Origin: an uncultured Prevotella sp.
GTDB lineage: Bacteria; Bacteroidota; Bacteroidia; Bacteroidales; Bacteroidaceae
Length of the DNA stretch: 20,636 nt
Reading direction: 5' to 3'
NCBI GenBank assembly: GCA_900548745.1
Contig: URLQ01000041.1
Coordinates: 1 to 20,636 of the forward strand
A model generated the notes under the pieces. The model searched no databases. It was not told the origin of the DNA and saw nothing but the letters and a program-made list of their open reading frames with translations. The position numbers and the translations under genes are program-made. The number at the start of each line of letters is the position of its first letter. The stretch's first letter is position 1. Positions 6,914 through 15,566 of the stretch are shown in pieces.

Positions 6914-9900
6914 ATGAAACAAAATCTATCACGAATTACCGTATGGCTATTATTTGTAGTTTGCAGTATATACATGCAAGCCGCCACCACGGTAACACTG
7001 CCGAGTAGCAGCATTTTGTTCAGCAATGCTGACTTAAAGAATTGTAAATCTGAAAATGACGGAGCCAACGTAGGAAGCACAGGATCAAAGACCGCCATGA
7101 CTTTCGCACTCCAAAACAACACTGCAGGTGACTATATCCTCAGTCTGAAGTCAGGAGCTAAAGATTTGACAGCTGTCTATAACATTTCTATCAAAAACAG
7201 CAGCAATACAGAGATATTCAACAAATATTTTAATGTATCCAACACTGGCAGTTGGGATCCTACAGAAGATCATGTCATGATGATCAGTAATCTGGAGACC
7301 GGCAGTCTAACGATGACCATCTCTGTGAAGAGTACTACCGGCAAATATGCGGGTAATCTGGGTGCACTGTCCATCATTTCTGCAAATGATTACGACCACG
7401 TACCTGGCCCAATTACCCTGACCAAAGGAACATATAATGGTCCAAAAGTGGAGAATAATGGAGACAATGTGGGTTATGTACAGAATAATGGAAAAGCCAC
7501 ATACACCTTTATTAATAATAAAGAAGGTGCATTCAATCTGTTATTGGACATCTGTAGATTTAATCAGGGTGGCACACTGAATGTAACCATCACGGATGTA
7601 GAAACTGACAAGAAAGAATTTGAGACTGACTATACCATTGCAGCTGACGCTCCTGGTAAGTATACTAACAATACCATTGCCATCCCTACAGGTCTGAAGA
7701 CAGGTCTGAAGACCATGTCATTTACTTTCTCAAATGGCAATAGCTTTATCTGTAACTATAAGAATGTGAAGTTGGAACATACAGGTAATGCACAGGAGAT
7801 TACAGACGTCATACTCAACAAGCTGACAATTGACGGAGAAAACAGTGATCTCTTCACATTGAATGAAGCTCCTTATACAGCAACTATATCAGGCAATGTA
7901 TATACTACTCTGCCAACAGTAACTGCAGAACTGACCAATGGTTCTTCAGCTACAGTCTCTACAGTTATGAACGATGATAAGACCGCCGCTATCTATACCA
8001 TCTCAGGTACTGTAGGCAATACTACCCGTGATTTTACACTCATCATTGAAGGCATGAGGCTCTATACCCCTACAGAAAATGACGAGAAGGTTACCCTAAA
8101 GTATACCAGCACTCAGAAAACAGACGATAAAACATGGTCAAACGGTCTTTATACTCTCATCAGCGATAAAGGACTGGATGGATGGAACAACAGCAGCTTC
8201 AAGCTCAATGGCAACAACTATACCTTGAAAGTACCAAGTGATGTGAAGGTCAAGCAGGTAATTCTGAAGAACTTCAATAGTAACTATGCTCCAAATGCTG
8301 ATGCAGCTCTGACAGCCATGGCTTCTGAGGGTGCAACAGTGTATATTCCAACCAAGAACACTTATGCTGAGCCAGATGCAACAGCCTACGACCTTGTAAT
8401 CAATTTGAATGGTCATCAGGCAGGTAAAGATATCACCTTCAACATTCAGGGAGGTGGCCAGCCTGTAGCCTACCTTGAACTAACGATTGAAAAGGTAGCA
8501 GTAAAGACAGCTCCTGTCCTCCTCTCTTCATCTGTGACCAATACTGATAACACAAACCACTGTGTGGTAACGCTGAACTTTGACCGCAAGATGCAGGACA
8601 TTACAGTGAAGTTCAATAATCAGGAAGTCACAGCCAAGGGTGGTACCGCAACACTTTACTTCTCTCTTTGGAATCTGGATTACAACAAAGACTATACTTT
8701 CGAGATAGCAGAAGGTCTGGCAAAAGACTCCTATAATAATGGTAACGACAAAGTCATTTCTATTCCTTTCCATGTAGGAAGCAAGGCCGCTACAGTGCTG
8801 GCAAAATACGACTATGTAGTAAGCAACGCTGACGAACTTAATACAGCCATCGAGGAACTTAAAACAACAAATAAGACCGCAGACGCTACCCGTAAGACTA
8901 TTTTCCTGAAGAACGGCAAATACACCTACGGTACACTTACTGGTAACTATCAGCATAACGTCAGCCTGAATATTGACAACTGGAACAACATATATAATGT
9001 CTCGCTTATCGGTGAAAGCAAAGAGGGCGTATTAATTGAAGGAACCACCGACGGAATAACATCATCAACTCTTGAATTAGGTAATGGAACCGGAAACTAC
9101 CTGCAAGACCTTACAATCCGCAACAACTATGACTTCCGCACCGAAACATTAAAGGGAATAAGCTGTGCCGTTAGCGGCGGAAACAAGACTATACTGAAAA
9201 ACGTGGCAATGCAGGCAAGTCAAGATACTTATGTAACTGGCAACAGAACATATCTTGAAGACTGCGACATCTACGGTACAACAGACTTCATCTGTGGAGG
9301 TGGAGATATTTTCTTTGAGAACTGCAATTTGATTCTCGGAAACAAGAACGGCAACGTTATAGTAGCTCCAAACACTCTGCCTACTACAGAATGGGGGTAT
9401 GTTCTGAATAACTGTACAGTGAAAGCTGATGAGGGAGCAACAAACGTGACAGACAAGAGCTGGAATCTCGGACGTCCATGGGGAAACGAGCCACGCGCAT
9501 ACTTCCTTAATACAAAAATGGAAGTATTATGCTCAGATGCAGGATGGACAAGCATGAGTAACCTGACGACTCATTTCTATGAGTATAACTCTGCAGACAA
9601 AAACGGTGAAAAGATTGACCTTTCATCACGAAAGAATTCGCCTACCTCACTCAACAAATATACACCAATCCTTACAGATACAGAAGCCGCAACTTTTACA
9701 GTGCACAATGTCCTCGGCGGTACAGACGCATGGGATGTTGCAGCATACACGGCTAAGACAGCAAAACCAAAGCTGACTTATTCAAACGGGAAGCTTTCAT
9801 GGGAGGCAGTACCTGATGCACGCTGCTATGCAGTGTTTATGAATGGCAAATATGTGGAAAACACTATGCTATGTGAATATGCTATAAGCGAAGACGGACT

Positions 9901-10525
9901 GTGGTCTGTTCGCGCTGCCAACGAAATGGGCGGACTTGGAGAAGAGAGCAACAAGATTAATGTATTTACACAAGCCAAACTCTCTGACGGCGGCATGGGA
10001 ACATTCTGTTCTGGCATTAGCTGCAAGGCTCCTAAAGGACTCAACGTATATACGGCATCTGTAAATGACAATACCGTGATGCTAAACAAAGTCAGCGACG
10101 GCATTATCCCTGCCGGTGAGGGCGTAGTGCTCGGCGGCGAAGCAAGTAAGACATACAATATGACTCCTTGCGAGACTCTGGCAAAATTCGAAGGAAACAG
10201 TTTGAAAGGAACTTTGGAGCGCACAATGATAAATAACAGCTACTCGTTTGTGCTCGTTTACGACAAGACGGAAGACGTATCATACTTCAAGAACTTCCAG
10301 AACGGTGCTTACATCCCTGCCGGCAAGGCCTACCTCGAGATACCAACGGCAATACAGGGCGCTCAGCTGAAGGTAGTTATCAACAATGGCGGCACAAACG
10401 GCATAAACAGCTTTAATGCCGACGGCAACAACGAGGGTGCATACTTCACCATCAGCGGACAGAAAACTATGAAACCTCAGCGTGGACTCTATATCCACAA
10501 TGGAAAGAAGATAATAATAAAATAA
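6914..10525 (+). CDS. Secreted multidomain pectinesterase (CE8)
   Basis: The 1203-residue protein probably removes methyl esters from pectic homogalacturonan outside the cell. A signal peptide spans about 1-23 (cleavage near MQA-AT). Two related beta-rich, carbohydrate-binding-like modules follow (about 25-157 and 165-288), then a small beta domain (295-380), another jelly-roll-like module (382-528) and an Ig/SbsA-like domain (532-622). The catalytic right-handed beta-helix covers about 628-890. It shows FLKNGKY (665-670), SQDTYV with Q770 and D771, TTDFICGGGD with D791, and LGRPWG with R854, matching the two carboxylates and the Arg of pectinesterases. The usual GQAVAL glutamine appears replaced (GISCAV, 748-753). 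A Bacteroidales beta-sandwich (about 1020-1145) and a tail with YFTISGQKTMKPQRGLYIHN look like a secretion or attachment signal. Glycine codons are GGT-rich in the first half and GGC/GGA-rich later. Confidence 0.88.
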   Translation: MKQNLSRITVWLLFVVCSIYMQAATTVTLPSSSILFSNADLKNCKSENDGANVGSTGSKTAMTFALQNNTAGDYILSLKSGAKDLTAVYNISIKNSSNTEIFNKYFNVSNTGSWDPTEDHVMMISNLETGSLTMTISVKSTTGKYAGNLGALSIISANDYDHVPGPITLTKGTYNGPKVENNGDNVGYVQNNGKATYTFINNKEGAFNLLLDICRFNQGGTLNVTITDVETDKKEFETDYTIAADAPGKYTNNTIAIPTGLKTGLKTMSFTFSNGNSFICNYKNVKLEHTGNAQEITDVILNKLTIDGENSDLFTLNEAPYTATISGNVYTTLPTVTAELTNGSSATVSTVMNDDKTAAIYTISGTVGNTTRDFTLIIEGMRLYTPTENDEKVTLKYTSTQKTDDKTWSNGLYTLISDKGLDGWNNSSFKLNGNNYTLKVPSDVKVKQVILKNFNSNYAPNADAALTAMASEGATVYIPTKNTYAEPDATAYDLVINLNGHQAGKDITFNIQGGGQPVAYLELTIEKVAVKTAPVLLSSSVTNTDNTNHCVVTLNFDRKMQDITVKFNNQEVTAKGGTATLYFSLWNLDYNKDYTFEIAEGLAKDSYNNGNDKVISIPFHVGSKAATVLAKYDYVVSNADELNTAIEELKTTNKTADATRKTIFLKNGKYTYGTLTGNYQHNVSLNIDNWNNIYNVSLIGESKEGVLIEGTTDGITSSTLELGNGTGNYLQDLTIRNNYDFRTETLKGISCAVSGGNKTILKNVAMQASQDTYVTGNRTYLEDCDIYGTTDFICGGGDIFFENCNLILGNKNGNVIVAPNTLPTTEWGYVLNNCTVKADEGATNVTDKSWNLGRPWGNEPRAYFLNTKMEVLCSDAGWTSMSNLTTHFYEYNSADKNGEKIDLSSRKNSPTSLNKYTPILTDTEAATFTVHNVLGGTDAWDVAAYTAKTAKPKLTYSNGKLSWEAVPDARCYAVFMNGKYVENTMLCEYAISEDGLWSVRAANEMGGLGEESNKINVFTQAKLSDGGMGTFCSGISCKAPKGLNVYTASVNDNTVMLNKVSDGIIPAGEGVVLGGEASKTYNMTPCETLAKFEGNSLKGTLERTMINNSYSFVLVYDKTEDVSYFKNFQNGAYIPAGKAYLEIPTAIQGAQLKVVINNGGTNGINSFNADGNNEGAYFTISGQKTMKPQRGLYIHNGKKIIIK

Positions 10526-10539
10526 TAAGGAACACACAA

Positions 10540-10731
10540 ATGAAAAAGAAATATATCGCTCCCGCGATTACAAGTATGGGAATGGATGAACAACCACTTA
10601 TGGCAGGTTCGGAAAAGTTCAACAGCAATCTAATAAATGATTTTCAAAAGCCGGCAACTGAGTTAGAAGTGACATCAAAGAAGCACAGTCTTTGGGACGA
10701 AACTTGGGATGATGACGAGGAGAATGACTAA
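10540..10731 (+). CDS. Small acidic protein of unknown function
   Basis: The 63-residue product starts MKKKYIAPAITSMGMDEQPL, runs through LMAGS, and ends in a Trp- and acid-rich tail (SLWDETWDDDEEND). The opening pattern (MKKxYxxP, then a hydrophobic stretch ending L-M-A-G/A-S) is one I recall from many short uncharacterised Prevotella and Bacteroides proteins. There is no classical signal peptide or membrane helix. The start is backed by AAGGA at 10527-10531, eight bases upstream, which is notable in a phylum that rarely uses such sites. It lies 14 bases after the pectinesterase stop and before a strong terminator, so it is probably the second gene of that transcript. A peptide precursor, a secretion-linked factor or a regulator are all possible; none is shown. 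Confidence 0.75.
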   Translation: MKKKYIAPAITSMGMDEQPLMAGSEKFNSNLINDFQKPATELEVTSKKHSLWDETWDDDEEND

Positions 10732-10801
10732 GTGAGGAAACCTCTATAGGATAAAAATAATTCAAAATAGGGGAATATCCTCCAAACCTTCTATAATAAA
10801 G

Positions 10802-10832
10802 GGCGTATGCACATTGCATTACGCCTTTTTTT
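10802..10832 (+). terminator. Rho-independent terminator after the small gene
   Basis: GGCGTATGC (10802-10810) pairs with GCATTACGCC (10816-10825), with one bulged T, around a 5-base loop. A run of seven T (10826-10832) follows directly. It lies about 70 bases downstream of the small acidic gene and ends the first pectinesterase transcript. Confidence 0.85.
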
Positions 10833-10842
10833 CATACCTTTG
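10814..10842 (+). promoter_or_regulatory. Promoter of second pectinesterase, nested in the terminator
   Basis: The -7 element TACCTTTG (10835-10842) is identical to the one proposed for the first pectinesterase. A TTGC at 10814-10817 could serve as the -33 element, although the 17-base gap is a little short. This places the -33 box inside the terminator hairpin of the upstream unit. TATAGGATAA, also seen upstream of the first pectinesterase, lies at 10745-10754. The leader to the start at 10905 is about 55 bases. Confidence 0.55.
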
Positions 10843-10904
10843 CAACACCAGAATAAGCTAAGGCAAATTCAAAAAGCAACAAATTACTAACAAATAAAAC
10901 ATTT

Positions 10905-13900
10905 ATGAAAAGACAAATTTTGAGGAATGTCCTCCTGTTTGTCTGTCTGATCGGAGTACTTCCGGCCATGGCAGCATTCAAGGACATCAAGATTGACCTG
11001 ACAAACGGCAATCTCATCACCTCAGAGGAGAAATCCTCCGGACAGAAATTTGAGTTCGGTGTGGTCATAGGCGATGACGGCACACAGACCCGTGTGGCAG
11101 CCGACGACGCTTCGGCAAACATCGTGCTCAGCGGAAAATACCATTCCGACCAGCATGGGTGGGGAAACTTCTCATGCAAGGTTCCGGTAGAAGGCCCCGT
11201 GAAAATCAGTATGGGAACATGTAACTGGGGCGGAGACGTGACAGTGAAGAACTCTGCTGGAACAACCGTTGCCACCTTCAACACCAAGACCGGCGAAGGC
11301 TGTTATTCCACGGCAAAACCACTCACGGCAAGTGCCTATTATAAAGGTACGGAGGCAACCACACTGACCATAAGCGGCGGAAGCTACACACCATACATAG
11401 CAGTGGAGCATGCCGACGCATCCGAACTTGCAGAAGAATTCAAGGTATCATTCGATATCAGCGGCTGCGAGACAGAAGGTGTAGCTCCGGCAGAGGAAAA
11501 GGTGGAGAGCGGAAAGACATTCACTATCCCTGCAAACCGCACATTATACATATCCGGCAAGACACTGACAGGCTGGACAGACGGAACAAGCACATACAAG
11601 GCCGGCGACGCCGTCACAATCACAGCCAACACCACTCTCACTCCTGTATTCACTGCCAACGCCAAGACACTTGCCGACCGTACAGAGCCGGCTACGCTGC
11701 TTTGGGACTTCCAGCGCCAGAACGGTGCACCGAGAATGGCATACGAAAGAAACAAGGGAATCTACGTGACACAGGTTACCATCGGCGGCGAAACAATCGA
11801 CGTGAAGATGGACATGGATGCCACAAGCGGCAAGGTCAACAACAATAACTGGACCGACTGGTGCCAGTGGAACAACGGAACTAAGTTCACCGTGCCTTCA
11901 TGCACAGGCGCCACAGTCACGATACAGGCAATGAGCCCGTTCGGTGCCGAAGGCAAGACGGCAACCACCGTAGACGGACAGACCGACTATGAGTCTGCCA
12001 ACCCTTTGGTATACACAATAGCATCACAGGCCGAGACCATCGACATAGTGATAGGAAACGACGGCGGCTACTACCGTTCCATCCAGATGTTACTGCCCGT
12101 AGTGAAAAGCGACAAGCCTGGCTTCAACAATGCCGAGGCAACCGTGAACTTCCCGTTCAACGGAGAGATTGACGAACCTGTTTCATCTCCAGAAGGAGCA
12201 TTCACAACTACCTCCGTCTCATTCGGAGAAAATCTCACCAGCGTAAAGGCACAGGCATTCAACGGCATCACCTACACCCGCTTCCAGCCTTCGGCAAAGG
12301 GCGGAGCAGAGAACGACGAGAATGCCGTGGAGTTCAAGGTGGTACCATCAAAGGGCATCACGTTCACACCGACGAAAGTTAGCGCAAACATCATGCGCTT
12401 CGGTACGGACGGCGGACAGATGGCCGTAAGAGTAAGGACCGTAGAAGGAAAGACAAGCACTCTCGCCACAGGCATCAAGCCGATGAGAAACAAGGCCGGC
12501 AACACCGACGTCGCTTCATTTGAGTATGACGTTCCGACAGGATTCGCCACAGAAAAGGGATTCTCGCTGCTCGTGAACATATACGACAACACCGGCAAGC
12601 AATACGGACTGAACAACGTGAACATTCTCGGAACCGTTTCCGGCGAGAAGCAAGACGTGGCACGCTATACAATCACAGCCACCGCCAACCCTGAAGAGGC
12701 AGGAACCGTGTCCCTCTACCCTGCCGGCGAGGAATTTGACGAGGGAACAGAACTGAAGCTCACCGCAAAGAAGAACTTCGGCTACGAATTCGTGAACTGG
12801 ACCGACGCCGCAAACAATGAGCTCGGTACGGAGCAGACTCTCAACATCACCCTGAACGCCAACACAGACATCAAGGCGAACTTCAAGAAGCTGAACACCT
12901 ATTCGCTCGACGTTACCGTGAACGCTCCTGGCAAGGACTATATGGTAAGCGCCACTCCTGCCGCCACCGTGGTGGAAGGCAAGAACATGTATGAGGAGGG
13001 GACAAAGGTCACACTTACTGCCTCTTCAAACAAGATTGTTACCTTCAACTCATGGAGCAACGGCGAGACTGCATCGGAACTGCAGCTCGACATGACAGAA
13101 AACAAGTCGCTGGAGGCTAACTTCTCGGCTATTGACTTCATCGCCGGATGGGACTTCGTGCAGAAAGGAAACAACGGACGCAAGGCTGACTTCGCAGCCG
13201 AGGACAACGACGCCGACGCTCTCGTGCTCCGCGATGCCGACGGAAAGACCATCGGCTGGCTCGACAAGAGCCAGAGCTCTGGCGGCTACGAGGGCAAATG
13301 GGCTGCCGTGAACTGGAACACCGAGGGACTGGGCAAATACTACTGGCAGACCATGGTGAACGCTTCGGCATTCACCGACGTGAAGGTTTCTTCGGCAATG
13401 GTATTCAACTACAATGCCTATACCAAATATGACGTGGAATACTCGCTCAACGGCGAGACATGGACACAGCTCGGTTCCTTTGTTCTCGAAGGAGCAAAGA
13501 ACTGGAAGACTGAGGAGTTCGCTCTCCCTGCCGCTGCCAACAACCAGCCTGCTGTCTACATCCGTTGGATTGCCGACAAGACATCAGAGATAAAGGGCAC
13601 TACATCAAACAACGACGGTATCGGTATCTCCGACATCTATATCACCGGAACAGCCAAGATCGTTGACGACGGCAAGGCTCCAGTACTCGTGGAGACAGTT
13701 CCTGCAGACAATGCCGAGAACGTATCTGCCAACGGCAACATCATCCTCACCTTCGACGAGAAAGTGAAGGTTGCCGGCGAAAATACCACTGCCACCCTCG
13801 ACGGAAAGAATCTCACACCTGCCGTATCGGGCAAGACCGTTTCGTTTGAATACAAGGCACTGGAGTATGACACGCAATACACATTCACACTGCCTGCCAA

Positions 13901-15359
13901 CAGCATCAGCGACCTCACAGACAACAAGCTCGCCGAGCCGATAAGCATAACATTCAAGACCAAGGCCCGTCCGGTAGTGGCAAAAGCAATGTACGACTTC
14001 ATCGTTCCTGCCGACGGAACTCTCATCGAAGCCTTTGCAGCCGCTGCAAAGCGTGCCGACAAAACTCAGCGCTACCGCATCTTCATCAAGAAGGGCAACT
14101 ACGTACTGGAAGGCAACAACACCAGCAACCAGAAGGTTTGCAAGGTGGACGACAAGGAATACGCCAAGTTTGCCGACCCTACTACATATCTGAACACTCC
14201 TAACGTGTCCATCATCGGTGAGGACATGACGGAGACCATCATCACGAACAAGGTGCCCGACCAGTATAAGCCGGACGGCGGAAACATCGCCGAGGGTATC
14301 GGTCAGGGCGACGTGCTCTGTCTGCAGAGCGGTGCGACCAACACTTACATGCAGAACTTCACCATCAAGAGTGCCATGGGCGATGCCAAGGGACGCGACA
14401 TTGAGCTCAACGACCAGTCTAACAAGACAATATGCAAGGACATGTGCCTCTGGGGATTCCAAGACACCTACGTATCCAACAGCGACCGCAGCCGCTTCTA
14501 TTTCGAGGGCGGACTGCTCCGCGGCAACACCGACTACCTCTGCGGAAAGGGTGACGTATTCTATAATAAGGTGAATCTGCAGATGTGCGGCACGGGCTAT
14601 CTCGCCGTACCGTCAAAGCCTACGAAATACGGATATATCTTCAAGGACTGCACCATCAAGGCCGAAAAGAGCGGCATCGATGGCAACTACACGCTCGGCC
14701 GTCCATGGGGCTCGGGCACTCCTGTCGCCCTCTTCATCGACACCAAGATGGAGGCACAGCCTTCGGCAATCGGTTGGAACGAGATGAGCGGCGGTTGGCC
14801 GGCACGCTTCGCCGAATACAACTCCATGACAAGCAAGGGCACCGTAATTGACCTGAGCGGAAGAAAGAAGACCTTCGGCGACGGACACGCCAATAACCCC
14901 GTACTCACAAAGGAGGAGGCCGCTCAGTATACACTCGCCACAGTGATGGGCAGCACCGACAACTGGGACCCTACAGCTCTCACCGAACAGGCTTCTGCTC
15001 CGCAGAACGTGCTAATCAGCGAGGGCAAGATGACATGGGACGACAGTCAGTACGTGCTCCTCTGGGCAGTATGCAAGGACGGCAAGGTGGTGGACTTCAC
15101 CACTGAGAACCACTACGACAATGCCGACTCTACAGGCAAATGGAGCGTTCGCGCCGCCAATGAGATGGGCGGTCTCTCCGAGGCTGCCGAGGCTGGCACA
15201 GCATCTGCCGTAAAAGAGGTGAACCAGACTATGGGCGTAACCGCCACAGCATACTACACCCTCGACGGAACACGCGTAAATGCCAACTACACCGGCACCG
15301 TAATCAAGGTAATGACCATGACAGACGGAACTGTAAAGGCCGTGAAGGTTAACAGATAA
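10905..15359 (+). CDS. Large secreted pectinesterase (CE8) with repeat modules
   Basis: The 1484-residue protein is a second probable extracellular pectin methylesterase. It has a signal peptide (about 1-23, PAMA-AF) and a beta-rich module (24-168). An InlB/Flg_new-type repeat follows (about 178-250, with LTGWTDGTSTYKAGDAVTI), then two beta-sandwich regions (260-400, 405-580). Two divergent bacterial repeat domains come next (586-661 with EFVNWTD and KANF; 664-741 with FNSWSNGE and EANF), then a sugar-binding-like module (745-916) and an SbsA-type Ig domain (925-1020). The CE8 beta-helix covers about 1026-1300, with GFQDTYV (Q1186, D1187), NTDYLCGKGD (D1210) and LGRPWGSG (R1266). The GQAVAL position reads GRDIEL (1163-1168). 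WSVRAANEMGGL near 1413-1424 is shared with the first enzyme. The C-terminus lacks the other enzyme's beta-sandwich and has a variant tail (AYYTLDGTRVNANYTG). Base composition is more GC-rich than in its neighbour. Confidence 0.88.
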   Translation: MKRQILRNVLLFVCLIGVLPAMAAFKDIKIDLTNGNLITSEEKSSGQKFEFGVVIGDDGTQTRVAADDASANIVLSGKYHSDQHGWGNFSCKVPVEGPVKISMGTCNWGGDVTVKNSAGTTVATFNTKTGEGCYSTAKPLTASAYYKGTEATTLTISGGSYTPYIAVEHADASELAEEFKVSFDISGCETEGVAPAEEKVESGKTFTIPANRTLYISGKTLTGWTDGTSTYKAGDAVTITANTTLTPVFTANAKTLADRTEPATLLWDFQRQNGAPRMAYERNKGIYVTQVTIGGETIDVKMDMDATSGKVNNNNWTDWCQWNNGTKFTVPSCTGATVTIQAMSPFGAEGKTATTVDGQTDYESANPLVYTIASQAETIDIVIGNDGGYYRSIQMLLPVVKSDKPGFNNAEATVNFPFNGEIDEPVSSPEGAFTTTSVSFGENLTSVKAQAFNGITYTRFQPSAKGGAENDENAVEFKVVPSKGITFTPTKVSANIMRFGTDGGQMAVRVRTVEGKTSTLATGIKPMRNKAGNTDVASFEYDVPTGFATEKGFSLLVNIYDNTGKQYGLNNVNILGTVSGEKQDVARYTITATANPEEAGTVSLYPAGEEFDEGTELKLTAKKNFGYEFVNWTDAANNELGTEQTLNITLNANTDIKANFKKLNTYSLDVTVNAPGKDYMVSATPAATVVEGKNMYEEGTKVTLTASSNKIVTFNSWSNGETASELQLDMTENKSLEANFSAIDFIAGWDFVQKGNNGRKADFAAEDNDADALVLRDADGKTIGWLDKSQSSGGYEGKWAAVNWNTEGLGKYYWQTMVNASAFTDVKVSSAMVFNYNAYTKYDVEYSLNGETWTQLGSFVLEGAKNWKTEEFALPAAANNQPAVYIRWIADKTSEIKGTTSNNDGIGISDIYITGTAKIVDDGKAPVLVETVPADNAENVSANGNIILTFDEKVKVAGENTTATLDGKNLTPAVSGKTVSFEYKALEYDTQYTFTLPANSISDLTDNKLAEPISITFKTKARPVVAKAMYDFIVPADGTLIEAFAAAAKRADKTQRYRIFIKKGNYVLEGNNTSNQKVCKVDDKEYAKFADPTTYLNTPNVSIIGEDMTETIITNKVPDQYKPDGGNIAEGIGQGDVLCLQSGATNTYMQNFTIKSAMGDAKGRDIELNDQSNKTICKDMCLWGFQDTYVSNSDRSRFYFEGGLLRGNTDYLCGKGDVFYNKVNLQMCGTGYLAVPSKPTKYGYIFKDCTIKAEKSGIDGNYTLGRPWGSGTPVALFIDTKMEAQPSAIGWNEMSGGWPARFAEYNSMTSKGTVIDLSGRKKTFGDGHANNPVLTKEEAAQYTLATVMGSTDNWDPTALTEQASAPQNVLISEGKMTWDDSQYVLLWAVCKDGKVVDFTTENHYDNADSTGKWSVRAANEMGGLSEAAEAGTASAVKEVNQTMGVTATAYYTLDGTRVNANYTGTVIKVMTMTDGTVKAVKVNR

Positions 15360-15403
15360 CTTCAAGAGCGGATTGTTAGTTAGGTTATTATATCAATAGT
15401 AGA

Positions 15404-15442
15404 TTCCCCGAACCGTGCATCAGTTGCCGGTTCGGGGATTTT
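15404..15442 (+). terminator. Rho-independent terminator of second pectinesterase
   Basis: A perfect 11-bp stem, TCCCCGAACCG (15405-15415) with CGGTTCGGGGA (15428-15438), encloses a 12-base loop and is followed by TTTT. It lies about 45 bases after the stop codon and ends the + strand transcript. Confidence 0.88.
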
Positions 15443-15484
15443 ACGTAATACGCCATAATAACCGTAGGATTTCAGCGCTGTCTG

Positions 15485-15535
15485 CAAAAAACAAATGACT
15501 TCCCTCTGTGGATTACACACCATAGGGAAGTCATT
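15485..15535 (-). terminator. Rho-independent terminator of mrp
   Basis: AATGACTTCCCT (15494-15505) and AGGGAAGTCATT (15524-15535) form a perfect 12-bp stem around an 18-base loop. Read on the - strand, the stem is followed by TGTTTTTTG. It sits about 30 bases past the mrp stop codon and faces the pectinesterase terminator, insulating two converging transcripts. Confidence 0.88.
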
Positions 15536-15566
15536 ATATCATTTATACAAAACCGGATACAGTATT

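Noticed and set aside
13605..14462. 285-codon open frame on the - strand inside the second pectinesterase
   Set aside because: It lies wholly antisense to a well-supported gene, has no domain pattern, and its Cys/Val/His-rich composition is what the reverse frame of this codon usage produces.
6914..15359. Full polysaccharide utilisation locus
   Set aside because: No SusC/SusD pair, sensor-regulator or transporter for oligosaccharides is present; only secreted enzymes and one small protein are seen.
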